Of a stretch of 64,000 nucleotides of DNA, positions 1-13,459 are shown one piece after another. The notes beneath the pieces were generated by a model. It worked only from the letters and a program-made list of their open reading frames with translations. It was not told the origin of the DNA and searched no databases. This stretch comes from Alloalcanivorax gelatiniphagus (GTDB lineage Bacteria; Pseudomonadota; Gammaproteobacteria; Pseudomonadales; Alcanivoracaceae), in assembly GCF_005938655.1 (NCBI RefSeq), contig NZ_VCQT01000034.1:25923-89922 (forward strand). The letters run 5' to 3'. Each line of letters opens with the position of its first letter. Within the stretch, counting starts at the first letter, position 1. Position numbers and translations under genes: made by a program.

Positions 1-474
1 GCGGATATAGGGCCGCTGGCCGCCCATGCGCCGGATAAAGCCCGGGTTGAGCGCCCGGGCGTCCTGCTCCTGCAACCCCACTTCCACCTCGATGCCAGCA
101 TCGCGCAGCTTGCGCAGGCCCCTGCCGGCGACTTGGGGATTGGGGTCTTCCATGGCCACCACCACCCGTGCCACGCCGGCCGCCACCAGGGCGTCGGCGC
201 AGGGGCCGGTGCGGCCGGTGTGCGAGCAGGGTTCCAGGGTGACATAGGCGGTGGCGCCACGGGCCCGGTCGCCGGCGGCGGCCAGGGCATGGCGTTCGGC
301 GTGGGGCTCGCCGGCGCGGGCGTGGAAGCCCTCGGCGATAATCTCGCCGTGCCGGGCGATCACGCAGCCCACCCGGGGGTTGGGGTCGGTGGTGTAAAGG
401 CCACGGCGGGCCAGCTCCAGCGCCCGCAGCATGCAGCGCTGGTCAAAGTCGGAGAAGGGGGTGGCGCCGCTCAC
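1..474 (-). CDS. ribD: Riboflavin biosynthesis protein RibD, N-terminal deaminase part (cut by window edge)
   Basis: This is the first ~158 residues of the bifunctional pyrimidine deaminase/reductase of riboflavin synthesis. The visible part is the zinc deaminase domain. It has the HAE motif in [10 protein letters not shown] and the second zinc site in [13 protein letters not shown], both standard for RibD; the reductase domain lies beyond position 1. I place the start at a GTG whose GTGA overlaps the nrdR stop, because the reading frame upstream is nrdR itself and the protein then begins about 10 residues before the conserved ALELARRG helix. The nrdR-ribD order is common in proteobacteria and the overlap implies translational coupling. 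The family call is secure; the exact start is less so. Confidence 0.93.
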   Translation of the reverse strand, partial: MSGATPFSDFDQRCMLRALELARRGLYTTDPNPRVGCVIARHGEIIAEGFHARAGEPHAERHALAAAGDRARGATAYVTLEPCSHTGRTGPCADALVAAGVARVVVAMEDPNPQVAGRGLRKLRDAGIEVEVGLQEQDARALNPGFIRRMGGQRPYIR

Positions 475-953
475 GCGTCGCCTTTTTTGCCGCTTTTCTT
501 GCCACCCTGGCGCAGGCGGTCCACCTCGGCGGCGAACTCGGAGATGTCCTGGAAACTGCGGTACACGGAGGCGAAGCGCACATAGGCCACGTCATCCAGT
601 TCCTGCAGGGCTTCCATGACGAACTCGCCCATTTCCCGGGCCGGCACTTCCCGCTCGCCGGTGGCGCGCAGCCGGTGGCAGATGCGACTGATCGCCGCCT
701 CCAGGTCCTCCACGCTCACCGGGCGTTTTTCCAGCGCCCGCTGCATGCCGGCGCGCAGCTTGTTCTCGTCGAACGGCTCGCGGGTGCCATCGGACTTGAT
801 CACCCGGGGCATCACCAGCTCGGCGGTCTCGAAGGTGGTGAAGCGCTCCGTGCAGCTCAGGCACTCACGGCGACGCCGCACCTGACCGCCGTCGGCGACC
901 AGGCGGGAATCGATGACCTTGGTGTCCTGGGCTCCACAGAACGGGCAATACAT
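471..953 (-). CDS. nrdR: Transcriptional repressor NrdR
   Basis: NrdR is the zinc-ribbon/ATP-cone repressor of ribonucleotide reductase genes. The 160-residue length is normal for the family. The N-terminus carries two CxxC pairs (CPFC at 3-6 and CLSC near 31-34) that bind zinc, followed by the RRRREC stretch. The ATP-cone that senses ATP/dATP starts near residue 49 ([16 protein letters not shown]). It ends in a lysine-rich tail. It overlaps ribD by four bases, so the two are likely cotranscribed. No NrdR box was identified in the window. Confidence 0.97.
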   Translation of the reverse strand: MYCPFCGAQDTKVIDSRLVADGGQVRRRRECLSCTERFTTFETAELVMPRVIKSDGTREPFDENKLRAGMQRALEKRPVSVEDLEAAISRICHRLRATGEREVPAREMGEFVMEALQELDDVAYVRFASVYRSFQDISEFAAEVDRLRQGGKKSGKKGDA

Positions 954-976
954 GGCGGCCTCCGGCCGAAACGAAC

Positions 977-1130
977 AAGTTGAAAGTGAAAAGTTAAAAG
1001 TTGAAACGCGGGCGAAAACGCTCTCTTGTTCGGCGCTTCAGGCCGCGCTCAAGCAAAAGGCGCGGCGACCAGCGTCAAATATCATGACGAGGGCCGCGCG
1101 CGCCTTCAACTTTTAACTTTCAACTTTTAA
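977..1130. repeat. Short oligomer repeats with inverted arms between nrdR and glyA
   Basis: The left arm (977-1005) is a string of AGTTGAA/AGTTAAA units. The right arm (1105-1130) is its approximate reverse complement. About 100 bases of ordinary GC-rich sequence lie between them. The arms are strikingly AT-rich for this genome. No ORF or transposase is present. It sits downstream of glyA and upstream of nrdR, so it could fold in a transcript and act as a terminator-like structure, but no T-run typical of a terminator follows. Confidence 0.7.
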
Positions 1131-1139
1131 CGCGCTTGC

Positions 1140-2396
1140 TCAGCGCTCATATACCGGCAGCCGGGCACAGATCTCGCTGACCTTGCCGCGCACCGCGTCG
1201 ATCACGGACTCGTCACCCATGTTGTCGAGGATGTCGCAGATCCAGCCGGCCAGGTCGGTGGCGTCCTGTTCGTTGAAGCCACGGCGGGTGATCGACGGGG
1301 AGCCGATGCGCAGGCCGGAGGTGACGAACGGGGAACGCGGGTCGTTGGGCACGGCGTTCTTATTGACGGTGATGTGGGCGCGACCCAGGGCGGCGTCCGC
1401 ATCCTTACCGGTGATGTCCTGCTTGATCAGGCTGAGCAGGAACAGGTGGTTCTCGGTGCCGTTGGAAACCACATCAAAACCACGGTCGATGAACACCTTG
1501 GCCATGGCCTTGGCGTTCTTCACCACGTTCTGCTGGTAGGTCTTGAAGGACGGGTCCATGGCTTCCTTGAAGCAGATCGCCTTGGCGGCGATGACGTGCT
1601 CCAGGGGGCCACCCTGGCCGCCGGGGAAGACCGCGGAGTTGATCTTCTTCTGCAGGTCTTCGTTGGCCTTGCCCATGATCAGGCCGCCGCGCGGGCCGCC
1701 GATGGTCTTGTGGGTGGTGGTGGTGGTGATGTCGGCGATGCCCACCGGGCTCGGGTAGACCCCGGCGGCGACCAGACCGGCCACGTGGGCCATGTCCACC
1801 AGCAGGATGGCGCCCACTTCGTCGGCGATGTCACGGAAGCGCTGCCAATCCACCACCTGGGAGTAGGCGGAGAAGCCGGCCACGATCATCTTCGGCTTGT
1901 GCTCGCGGGCCAGTTTTTCCACCTGGTCGTAGTCGATCAGGCCGGTTTCGTTGTCCAGGCCGTACTGCACGGCGTTGTACATCTTGCCGGAGAAGTTGGG
2001 CTTGGCGCCGTGGGTCAGGTGACCGCCGGCGTCCAGGCTCATGCCCAGCACGGTGTCGCCGGGCTTGAGCACCGCCATGTACACGGCGGCGTTGGCCTGG
2101 GAACCGGAGTGCGGCTGCACGTTGGCCCAGGCGGCGCCGAACAGTTCACAGGCGCGGTCGATGGCCAGCTGCTCGACCACGTCCACGTGCTCGCAACCAC
2201 CGTAGTAGCGCTTGCCCGGGTAGCCCTCGGCGTACTTGTTGGTGAGTACGGAGCCCTGGGCTTCCATCACCCGGGGCGAGGCGTAGTTCTCGGAGGCGAT
2301 CAGCTCAATGTGCTGCTCCTGGCGCTCGCGCTCGGCGTCGATGGCGGCCTGGATTTCCGGGTCGAACTCAGCGATGGACATGGATTTCGGGAACAT
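1140..2396 (-). CDS. glyA: Serine hydroxymethyltransferase
   Basis: GlyA interconverts serine and glycine with transfer of the one-carbon unit to tetrahydrofolate, using pyridoxal phosphate. The 418-residue length fits the family. The PLP lysine lies in the conserved [14 protein letters not shown] segment near residue 230, and the N-terminal ASENYAS and [14 protein letters not shown] motifs are intact. In many gammaproteobacteria glyA precedes nrdR-ribD as here, though a 187-bp repeat-bearing gap separates them. No glycine riboswitch-like structure is apparent in the short region before the start. Confidence 0.98.
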   Translation of the reverse strand: MFPKSMSIAEFDPEIQAAIDAERERQEQHIELIASENYASPRVMEAQGSVLTNKYAEGYPGKRYYGGCEHVDVVEQLAIDRACELFGAAWANVQPHSGSQANAAVYMAVLKPGDTVLGMSLDAGGHLTHGAKPNFSGKMYNAVQYGLDNETGLIDYDQVEKLAREHKPKMIVAGFSAYSQVVDWQRFRDIADEVGAILLVDMAHVAGLVAAGVYPSPVGIADITTTTTHKTIGGPRGGLIMGKANEDLQKKINSAVFPGGQGGPLEHVIAAKAICFKEAMDPSFKTYQQNVVKNAKAMAKVFIDRGFDVVSNGTENHLFLLSLIKQDITGKDADAALGRAHITVNKNAVPNDPRSPFVTSGLRIGSPSITRRGFNEQDATDLAGWICDILDNMGDESVIDAVRGKVSEICARLPVYER

Positions 2397-2514
2397 GCGC
2401 TACCTGTACCTGGGTGGTGGGTTTCGGGGCGCGTATTCTAACCAAAACCCGGCCCTTTGGCACATGAAAGCCCCTCATTCCCACATTGAGCCGGCCTCAC
2501 GGGGCGCCACCGGG

Positions 2515-4152
2515 TCAGGCCGCCAGCTCCGGGGCAAAGGCGTCCTCCTGGTCCGGCGACTCGAGAACCGCCGGCGCGTCCGCGCCCTGGTGCTGGTCGC
2601 TGAGCCGGAAACCGGCGATCAGGGCGGTCAGTTCTTGCGCCTGCCGGCGCATGGATTCGGCGGCGCCACTGCTCTCTTCCACCAGGGACGCGTTGTGCTG
2701 GGTCATGGCGTCCAGCTCGCTGACCGCCGTGTTTACCTGGCCGATGCCCTGGCTCTGCTCCCGGGCCCCGGTGCTGATACCGCCGATCACCCCGGTGACC
2801 TGCTCGATGCCGGCGACAATCTCGTCCATGGTGCGGCCGGCGTCACGCACCAGATCCACGCCACCCCGGGTGCTGCTCGCCGAGCGCTCCACCAGATCGC
2901 GGATGTCCCGGGAGGCATCCCCGGAGCGGGCGGCCAGAATGCGTACCTCCTCGGCCACCACGGCGAAACCGCGCCCGTGTTCGCCGGCCCGGGCCGCCTC
3001 CACCGAGGCGTTCAGCGCCAGGATGTTGGTCTGGAAGGCGATGCCGTCGATCAGCGCGACGATCTCATTGATGCGCGAGGAGGCGGCGTTGATCTCGTCC
3101 ATGGTGGTCTCCACCTTGTGCATCGCGGTGCGCCCACGGCGGGCCACCGCCGCCGTCTGCTGGGCCAGCCCGTCCGCTTCGCCGGCGGCCTCGGCGGTGT
3201 GGCGCACGGTGGTGGTGATCTGCTCGATGGAGGCGGAGGTCTGCTGCAGATTGGCGGCGGATTGCTCGGTGCGGCCGGCCAGCTCCTGGCCGCCGAGGGC
3301 GATTTCGTCGGCGGCCCGGTGCACGCCAAGGGCGTTGTCGCGGACCGCCTGGAAGGTGCTGTCGATGCGTTCGATAAAGGCGTCGAACGCCCGCGCCAGG
3401 TCGCCGATTTCGTCGCCGCGCGGGCTGTTCACGCGGGCGGTCAGATCCCCATCGCCGTCGGTAATGTCGCGGATGCGCCCGGTGATGCCACCAATCGCGC
3501 GGGCCATCAGATGCGGCCCCACCAGCGCCACGGCCATGGCGACCAACCCCACCACCCCGGCGAACAGGCCCACGATCAGGCGCTGCCGGGCGATCTTGCC
3601 GGCGGTTTCCGCCGCCAGTTGGTCGGTGCGGGTGTCCACCGCCTGGCTGGCCCGGCCAAGCAAGGCCCCCAGCGCCTCGAAGGTGTCCAGGGAGGCCCGG
3701 TCGATCTGCTGGGTGGCACGCACCACGTTCTGATCGTCGTAATAGTCGAAGGTGGCCTGGGACGCCTGCCGCCAGGCGGCGAAGCTGTCCTCGAAGCCCT
3801 GGGCGCGGGCCAGCACTTCCGGATAGTCCGCCATCGCCACCCGAAAACTGGCCAGCGCCTGCTGCGCCTGGTCCGCCATCGCCAGGTAGCTGGCCTTGGC
3901 GGCCTTGGATTCCGGCATGCCGGGGATATAGCGCAGGTATTCGTTTTCCGCCGAGCGGGCCTGGTAGAGGTCGCGTTGGGCGCCCATCACCGCCACCGTG
4001 GCCTGGTGGAACGGGCCACTGAAGGCGTCCAGCCGGTCGCGCAGCGAGTTGACCAGCAGCGCGTCCGCCAGCACCACCAGCCACAGAGACAGGGCCACGC
4101 CGACAAAGGTCAGTGCGTATTTGACGTTGATGCGGTTGAGGGAGTGAAGCAT
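2515..4152 (-). CDS. Methyl-accepting chemotaxis protein (first of a tandem pair)
   Basis: This is a 545-residue transmembrane chemoreceptor. A start at the ATG beginning [12 protein letters not shown] is preferred because AGGAGG lies five bases upstream; a longer frame adds only unconserved residues. It has an N-terminal membrane segment (about 12-34), a periplasmic helical region of about 150 residues, a second membrane segment near 185-205, HAMP, and a cytoplasmic signalling domain with the hairpin tip [18 protein letters not shown]. The periplasmic domain looks like a 4-helix-bundle sensor; the ligand is unknown. No C-terminal CheR-docking pentapeptide is seen. It is closely related to the next gene upstream, sharing LNRINVKY and YQAR motifs. 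Confidence 0.93.
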   Translation of the reverse strand: MLHSLNRINVKYALTFVGVALSLWLVVLADALLVNSLRDRLDAFSGPFHQATVAVMGAQRDLYQARSAENEYLRYIPGMPESKAAKASYLAMADQAQQALASFRVAMADYPEVLARAQGFEDSFAAWRQASQATFDYYDDQNVVRATQQIDRASLDTFEALGALLGRASQAVDTRTDQLAAETAGKIARQRLIVGLFAGVVGLVAMAVALVGPHLMARAIGGITGRIRDITDGDGDLTARVNSPRGDEIGDLARAFDAFIERIDSTFQAVRDNALGVHRAADEIALGGQELAGRTEQSAANLQQTSASIEQITTTVRHTAEAAGEADGLAQQTAAVARRGRTAMHKVETTMDEINAASSRINEIVALIDGIAFQTNILALNASVEAARAGEHGRGFAVVAEEVRILAARSGDASRDIRDLVERSASSTRGGVDLVRDAGRTMDEIVAGIEQVTGVIGGISTGAREQSQGIGQVNTAVSELDAMTQHNASLVEESSGAAESMRRQAQELTALIAGFRLSDQHQGADAPAVLESPDQEDAFAPELAA

Positions 4153-4303
4153 GGGGCCTCCTGGGCGAGCCTGATAAACAGCGACCCGGAGAGGTTGACC
4201 AACCCCCATTGCAAATTAGTGAATCGTGCCGCGAAAAATCACCATAAAGCGGCGATTATCTCCCATCATGCCCCTAAGTCATCTTTCCTTCAGACACACG
4301 AAA

Positions 4304-4330
4304 GCACGGACCGGCGACACCGGTCCGTGC
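4304..4330 (-). terminator. Hairpin downstream of the second chemoreceptor gene
   Basis: A perfect 10-bp stem (4304-4313 with 4321-4330) with a 7-base loop lies 20 bases past the stop codon of the 4350-5993 gene. Only three T residues follow on the minus strand, so termination strength is uncertain. Confidence 0.55.
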
Positions 4331-4349
4331 GGGTCGGGCCGGCCGAGGA

Positions 4350-5993
4350 TCAGGCGGCGCGCTCTTGCTCCCCGTGATCGCGCACCGCGCGCAGGACCGG
4401 CCCCTGTTCCTGCTCGGCGTCCGCTTCCCCGTCACCGTCGCTGAGCCGGAAGCCGGCGATCAGCCGGGCCAGGGCCGCGGCCTGCTGCCGCATGGACTCG
4501 GCGGCGGCACTGCTCTCTTCCACCAGGGCGGCGTTGTGCTGGGTCATGGAGTCCAGTTCGCTGACCGCCGTGTTGACCTGGCCGATGCCCTGGCTTTGCT
4601 CGCTGGCGCCGGAACTGATCTCGCCGATCACCCGGGTGACCTGCTCGATGCTGTCGACGATCTCCTCCATGGTGCGCCCGGCGTTCTTGACCATATCCGC
4701 GCCGCTGCGGGTGCTGCTCACGGAGCGGTCCACCAGGGCGCGGATCTCCCGGGAGGCGTCGCCGGAGCGGCCGGCCAGGGTGCGCACTTCCTCGGCCACC
4801 ACGGCGAAACCCTTGCCGTGCTCGCCGGCCCGGGCCGCTTCCACCGAGGCGTTCAGCGCCAGGATATTGGTCTGGAAGGCGATGCCATCGATCAGGGCGA
4901 TGATTTCGTTGATCTTGGCCGAGGAGGCGCTGATTTCCTCCATGGTGCTTTCCACCTCGCTCATGGCCTGCTGGCCGCGCCGTGCCACGTCCACGGTGGT
5001 GTGCGCCAGCCGGTCCGCCTCGCCGGCGGAGTCGGAGGTGTTGCGCACCGTGGTGGTGATCTGCTCCATGGAGGCGGAGGTCTGCTGCAGGTTGGCAGCG
5101 GACTGCTCGGTGCGCGAGGCCAGTTCCTGGCTGCCCTTGGCGATCTCGTCGGAGGCCCGGTGCACGCCCATGGCGTTGTGGCGTACCGACTGCAGGGTGG
5201 TGTCGATGCGCTCGATAAAGGCGTTGAACTGATCGGCCAGATCACCGATCTCGTCCCGGCGGGTGCTTGCGATACGGGCGGTCAGGTCGCCGTCCCCTTC
5301 GGTGATTTCCTGGATGCGCGCGGACACCTGGCGAATCGCCTTGGACATCAGGTGCGGGCCGATCAGCGCCACCGCCACCGCCATCAGGCCCACCACCAGG
5401 GCGAAGCCGATCACCAGGGTCTGCTGGCGCGCCACCTGGGCCAGGGTATCCGCCTGCAGGGCCTGGACGCGGTCATCCACCGACTGGCCGGTCTCGTCGT
5501 AGAAGCCGCGCAGCGCCTCGAACGCCGCCATGGAGGCGCCGTCCAGCTGATCCATGGCGCCACCGATGTCCTGGTCGTCATAGAGGGTGAACACCTTGCT
5601 GGCGTCCTCACGCCAGGTGCCATACAGCGTCTGAAAACGCTGCAGCTGTTCCTCGGTATCGGTGTAAGGGGCGAGCAGCTCCGCCACCCGCTTAAGGCGG
5701 TCGCGGGCCTGATCCGCGTTTTCCTCGAAGGTCGCCCGGCTGGCCTTCGCCTCGGGCGTGTTCGGCACCGTGGCCAGATAGGACATTTCCGCCACCCTGG
5801 CCTGGTACAGGTCACGGTCGGCGTTGAGCGTCAGCGACAGGGCCTGGTTAAACACCTCCGCCACTTCCACCATGCGGTTCTTGACGGTATTGACCAGCAC
5901 CGCGTTGGCGGTGACCACCAGGGCCAGAGCCAGCGCCACGCCAATAAAGGCGGCGCCGTACTTCACATTGATACGGTTTAATTTAGCGAACAC
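4350..5993 (-). CDS. Methyl-accepting chemotaxis protein (second of a tandem pair)
   Basis: This 547-residue chemoreceptor starts [16 protein letters not shown] and has the same plan as its downstream neighbour: membrane anchor, ~150-residue periplasmic helical sensor, second membrane segment, HAMP, and a signalling domain with an intact [18 protein letters not shown] tip. The cytoplasmic halves of the two proteins are nearly the same while the sensors differ more, which suggests a local duplication followed by ligand divergence. About 197 bases separate the genes and contain a hairpin, so they may be separately transcribed. It is divergent from ettA. The ligand is unknown. Confidence 0.93.
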   Translation of the reverse strand: MFAKLNRINVKYGAAFIGVALALALVVTANAVLVNTVKNRMVEVAEVFNQALSLTLNADRDLYQARVAEMSYLATVPNTPEAKASRATFEENADQARDRLKRVAELLAPYTDTEEQLQRFQTLYGTWREDASKVFTLYDDQDIGGAMDQLDGASMAAFEALRGFYDETGQSVDDRVQALQADTLAQVARQQTLVIGFALVVGLMAVAVALIGPHLMSKAIRQVSARIQEITEGDGDLTARIASTRRDEIGDLADQFNAFIERIDTTLQSVRHNAMGVHRASDEIAKGSQELASRTEQSAANLQQTSASMEQITTTVRNTSDSAGEADRLAHTTVDVARRGQQAMSEVESTMEEISASSAKINEIIALIDGIAFQTNILALNASVEAARAGEHGKGFAVVAEEVRTLAGRSGDASREIRALVDRSVSSTRSGADMVKNAGRTMEEIVDSIEQVTRVIGEISSGASEQSQGIGQVNTAVSELDSMTQHNAALVEESSAAAESMRQQAAALARLIAGFRLSDGDGEADAEQEQGPVLRAVRDHGEQERAA

Positions 5994-6189
5994 AACCAGA
6001 CTCCCGTTCCGTTGCGGACAAAAGGCCCGCTTTTTTTATTTCCCCCTTCCGCTATCGGCAGCCGCCCCGGGAACTTTAGGCGCGCCCGGCACGGGCTTTC
6101 ATCCCGGGCCGGGTTCGGTTAGTTTAGGCGCCATTCCGCCCGCCCCCGTATGACGGGCCTTTCACAGTGATTTCAGGCAGTTCCTTACT

Positions 6190-7857
<1,668 letters not shown>

Positions 7858-7877
7858 GTCCGCCCGGATGCTGGATG

Positions 7878-7937
7878 ATCGCGGCTGAAGCCGCTCCTAC
7901 ATAACAGAACAGTTGTAGGAGCGGCTTCAGCCGCGAT
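7878..7937. repeat. Paired REP element 1 (two GGC-type arms)
   Basis: Two 23-base arms (7878-7900 and 7915-7937) are perfect reverse complements separated by 14 bases. Each arm is itself a small palindrome, GCGGC-TTCA-GCCGC, with a GTAGGA head. GTAG-headed REPs of this kind are known in pseudomonads and are linked to RAYT transposases. Here the heads point inward. It lies after ettA and could act as a transcript 3' end. Confidence 0.9.
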
Positions 7938-8114
7938 GCCCGCCTGTCAGCCTGCACCCGGCCCACCACCACAGCCCAAAACCCTCCCAGCGGTCAACGC
8001 CAAGCTCAAGAAGCATCCGACATCGGCCGATAGGCATTGGTTATTTGGACGGCGCCCGCAAAGCGCCTATCCTTTGGCCGAGAACCGCAGACGCCAACCG
8101 CAAGAGGCACCGGC

Positions 8115-8948
8115 ATGACCTCCCCGCCCCGGCACGAGGCCGGGCATGATCCCGCAGAGACACCGCTGAACGATCCGTCGCCCCGTTTCGCCTATCGGGA
8201 ATACGGCGCCGATGACGCCGTTGGTGAACAGGCGCTGGCCGCCGAGGTGGCGGTGGCGATCAGCTACAACGGCATCAATCACGCGGTGATGATGGCCACT
8301 CCGGAACACTTGGAAGACTTCGTCACCGGTTTCACCCTGACCGCCGGTCTGGTGGATGACGCCCGCGCCCTCTACGACATCGAGCTGACGGTCCTGGAGG
8401 ACGCGGTGGAGGTGGCGGTGACGCTGAGCAGCCGCGCCTTCGCCGGCTTCAAGCAGCAGCGGCGAGGCCAGGCCGGCACCGGCGGCTGCGGACTGTGCGG
8501 CGTGGAAGCGCTGGATCAGGCACTGCCGCCGTTGCCGGTGCGCCCCCGGGCCCCGTTGCCGCCGCCGGAGCACCTGGAGGCGCTGCGCGAGCGCTTCCAG
8601 GCCACCCAGCGGCTGGCGCGGCACAGCGGCGCCATGCACGCGGCGATTTACGTGGACGGCAACGGCGAAACGCGGCTTTGCCGTGAGGACATCGGTCGGC
8701 ACAACGCCCTGGATAAGCTGATCGGCGCCTGCGTCCGCCAGGGCCTGGACCCGGCGGACGGCTTTCTGGCGATCACCAGCCGCTGTGGTCTGGAGCTGAT
8801 CCACAAGGCGGTGCGCGCCGGCGCCGGCACCCTGGTGAGCCTGTCCGCGCCGTCCTCGCTGAGCGTGCGCCAGGCACGACGCAGTGCTCTGAATCTGATT
8901 CACCAGCCGCGGCAGGGCGCGCCGCGGCTGTACAGCCCGACCCCCTGA
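8115..8948 (+). CDS. fdhD: Formate dehydrogenase accessory sulfurtransferase FdhD
   Basis: FdhD passes sulfur from IscS to the molybdenum cofactor of formate dehydrogenases and is needed for their activity. The 277-residue protein has the flexible active-site loop GGCGLCGVEAL (near residue 131) with both cysteines present, and the conserved cofactor-binding region around REDIGRHNALDKLIGA. I chose the ATG at 8115 because the reading frame upstream is unconserved and overlaps a non-coding stretch; a purine-rich AAGAGGCA sits nearby. It is 37 bases upstream of a molybdopterin oxidoreductase gene, its likely client. Confidence 0.95.
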   Translation: MTSPPRHEAGHDPAETPLNDPSPRFAYREYGADDAVGEQALAAEVAVAISYNGINHAVMMATPEHLEDFVTGFTLTAGLVDDARALYDIELTVLEDAVEVAVTLSSRAFAGFKQQRRGQAGTGGCGLCGVEALDQALPPLPVRPRAPLPPPEHLEALRERFQATQRLARHSGAMHAAIYVDGNGETRLCREDIGRHNALDKLIGACVRQGLDPADGFLAITSRCGLELIHKAVRAGAGTLVSLSAPSSLSVRQARRSALNLIHQPRQGAPRLYSPTP

Positions 8949-8985
8949 CTCCCGGAATACGGGCCCGGGAACATGGAGACCCCCA

Positions 8986-11313
<2,328 letters not shown>

Positions 11314-11331
11314 CCACGGAGGGCCACGCCG

Positions 11332-11940
11332 GTGAGCGGCTTCCTGGCACTGGGTCTGGCGGGTCTGCTGGCGGCACTGGTGACCCTGGCGGTACTGGAC
11401 CTGCGCCATTGCCGCCACGGCCACGCCCATCCACAGCAGGGCGCGGGCGGCGACAGGGTGGTCGGCCAGTTGCGCGTGATGCTTTGCCTGGCGGTGGGCT
11501 TTCTGATCCCCACCGCGGGCATGGATATCGCCACGGTGTTGTACGCGGATAAAGGCAAGGCCCTGCGCACCGGCACGGTCTCGGCGCTGGCCGGCTGCCA
11601 CCGGGACCCTTTGTTGCTGTGGCTCGGCCATCGCTGTGAGGTGCGCGTCGCCTGGCCGGGTCCGGGCCCGACGCGGCTCAAGGTGCAAAGCCCGACGCCG
11701 GTGGCCAGCGGCGACCGTATTGGCGCTTATCTGCAACGGTTCAGCCGCCGCCCCGGCGCCGCCACGCACTATTTACCGGTGACCAGTGGCACGGCGGGGA
11801 TCGATCTCGCCGGATGGCGGCCGGCGCTCACCGCCGGCGGTCTGTTGCTGGGCCTGGTCAGCGGAATCGGTTGGGAACGCCGCTGGCGCCGGCACCGATC
11901 CCCCGGTGGCGCCTCCCCGACGGCCCAGGGCCGGTCATAA
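11332..11940 (+). CDS. Hypothetical membrane protein downstream of the molybdoenzyme
   Basis: I do not recognise the family. The 202-residue product begins at a GTG 18 bases after the oxidoreductase stop. It has a hydrophobic segment at 2-20, a second short one around 47-62, and a third near 163-177 (LTAGGLLLGLVSGIGW) followed by a positively charged tail, with a predicted extracytoplasmic or cytosolic loop between them. That overall plan resembles DUF3592-type small membrane proteins, but I cannot confirm it. The tight spacing suggests cotranscription with fdhD and the YdeP-like gene. The frame has the strong third-position GC bias of its neighbours, so it is probably real. Confidence 0.65.
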   Translation: MSGFLALGLAGLLAALVTLAVLDLRHCRHGHAHPQQGAGGDRVVGQLRVMLCLAVGFLIPTAGMDIATVLYADKGKALRTGTVSALAGCHRDPLLLWLGHRCEVRVAWPGPGPTRLKVQSPTPVASGDRIGAYLQRFSRRPGAATHYLPVTSGTAGIDLAGWRPALTAGGLLLGLVSGIGWERRWRRHRSPGGASPTAQGRS

Positions 11941-12038
11941 GCCTTGGGGCCGGGGCGCGTCGGGCTGCAAGGAGCTGTATATTGACTTTGGCGGGCACGG
12001 CCCTAGCCTACCGCCCTCATTTTCCGTCTGGACTGGCC

Positions 12039-13274
12039 ATGGGTGATGACAGCCTGATTGCCCCCCTGATCGCCGCCGATCCCGGTATCGGCGCGGGGCA
12101 CGACATCGCGGATATTCAGCATATTCTCACCACGCTCAGAACCCACCTGGGCATGGACGTAGCCTTTATTGCTGAATTTCTGGAAGGGCGACGGGTGATC
12201 CGGTACGTGGATACCCGGCGACATTCCACCGCCCTGCGACCCGGCGATTCCCATGCGCTGCCGGACAGCTATTGCCACTACATCGCCAGCGGCGAACTGG
12301 AAGGCATCGTGCCGGACACCCGCCAGCATGACATGACGCGGACCATGCCGGTCACCGATGCATTGGACATCGCCAACTATATCGGCGTGCCGGTGCATCT
12401 ACCCGATGGTTCCCTGTTCGGCAGTTTCTGCTGCTTCGACCATCAAGCCGGCAGCAAGCTGGACCAGAGAGACCTGGATCTGCTCAGCGCCTTCGCCGAC
12501 TTCGCCGGTCGTCTGATCGGCAAACAACTGCAACAGCAGGATCAGGATCGCCCGATCCGCGAACGGGTGCTGGATACCCTCGAACACAAACGGTTGCACA
12601 CCCTGTTCCAGCCTATTTTCCACATGGAAAAACGGCGGGTGGTGGGCTTCGAGGCGTTGACCCGGTTCACCACCGAACCCTACCGGCCGCCGGATCAGTG
12701 GTTCGCCGATGCCCATGCCGTCGGGCTGGGGCTGGCCCTGGAAAAGCTGGCGGCGGACACCGCGCTGAAAACCGCCGCGCCCCTGCCGGACTCCGTTTAC
12801 CTGTCGTTGAACGTGTCGCCGGAGCATTTGCTCGATGGCGGCTTTCTCGCCGGCCTGGAGCAATGGCCCGCCCATCGAGTGTTGCTGGAAATCACTGAAC
12901 ACGCCCGCATCGACGACTATACGGCGTTGCGCGAAGCGCTGGCGCCGTTACGGGAGAAGGGCGTCGATATCGCCGTCGACGACGCCGGCGCCGGCTACGC
13001 CAGCTTCCAGCATGTGCTGGAACTGAAGGCGGACATCATCAAGCTGGATCTCACCCTGATTCGCGGCATTCACCGCGACCAGGGCCGCCAGGCGCTGGCC
13101 GCCGCCCTGATCCGCTTCGCGGAAGTCATGGACGTCCGGGTGATCGCCGAAGGGGTGGAAACCCAGGCCGAACTGGATACGCTGCGGCGCCTGGGCGTGA
13201 CCAAGGTGCAGGGCTACCTGATCGGCAAACCGATGTCCCTGGAAGCCGCTCTCCGGCTGGACAACCTGGACTGA
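12039..13274 (+). CDS. GAF-EAL cyclic-di-GMP phosphodiesterase
   Basis: This soluble 411-residue protein has a GAF sensor (about 20-165) followed by an EAL domain (about 180-410) that hydrolyses c-di-GMP. The catalytic set appears complete: Glu205 in FEALTRF, Asn258 in LNVSP, Glu284 in LLEITEH, Asp314-Asp315 in VDDAGAGY, Lys335 in IIKLD and Glu371 in AEGVE. The ATG at 12039 lacks a clear ribosome site; an in-frame TTG at 11982 has AAGGAG a few bases upstream and would add 19 residues, so the start is uncertain. The GAF ligand is unknown. No GGDEF domain is present. Confidence 0.9.
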   Translation: MGDDSLIAPLIAADPGIGAGHDIADIQHILTTLRTHLGMDVAFIAEFLEGRRVIRYVDTRRHSTALRPGDSHALPDSYCHYIASGELEGIVPDTRQHDMTRTMPVTDALDIANYIGVPVHLPDGSLFGSFCCFDHQAGSKLDQRDLDLLSAFADFAGRLIGKQLQQQDQDRPIRERVLDTLEHKRLHTLFQPIFHMEKRRVVGFEALTRFTTEPYRPPDQWFADAHAVGLGLALEKLAADTALKTAAPLPDSVYLSLNVSPEHLLDGGFLAGLEQWPAHRVLLEITEHARIDDYTALREALAPLREKGVDIAVDDAGAGYASFQHVLELKADIIKLDLTLIRGIHRDQGRQALAAALIRFAEVMDVRVIAEGVETQAELDTLRRLGVTKVQGYLIGKPMSLEAALRLDNLD

Positions 13275-13459
13275 CCCCGCCTTCCCGCTTACTTTCTTCA
13301 TGGCAGCCTTCACGGCGGGCGCCGTAACGCGCTGCTAACGTCGGAACCCTACCGGGTTCGCACCCCTTCCACAGTGAGGGCGCCGGATCCGGCTCGTCAC
13401 AAACGTAACAGTGGTTGCCAATCGCCGGGCAAAAACGTCCCAGTGGATAAGGGTGAATT

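Noticed and set aside
1374..2441. Long open frame on the plus strand across glyA
   Set aside because: Gly/His/Val-rich shadow of glyA produced by high third-position GC; no domain and no ribosome site.
2397..2514. Possible glycine riboswitch upstream of glyA
   Set aside because: The available 118 bases lie between the glyA start and the chemoreceptor stop and show none of the conserved paired glycine-aptamer segments.
2308..4377. Long plus-strand open frame across the first chemoreceptor
   Set aside because: Antisense shadow of a real chemoreceptor with conserved motifs on the minus strand.
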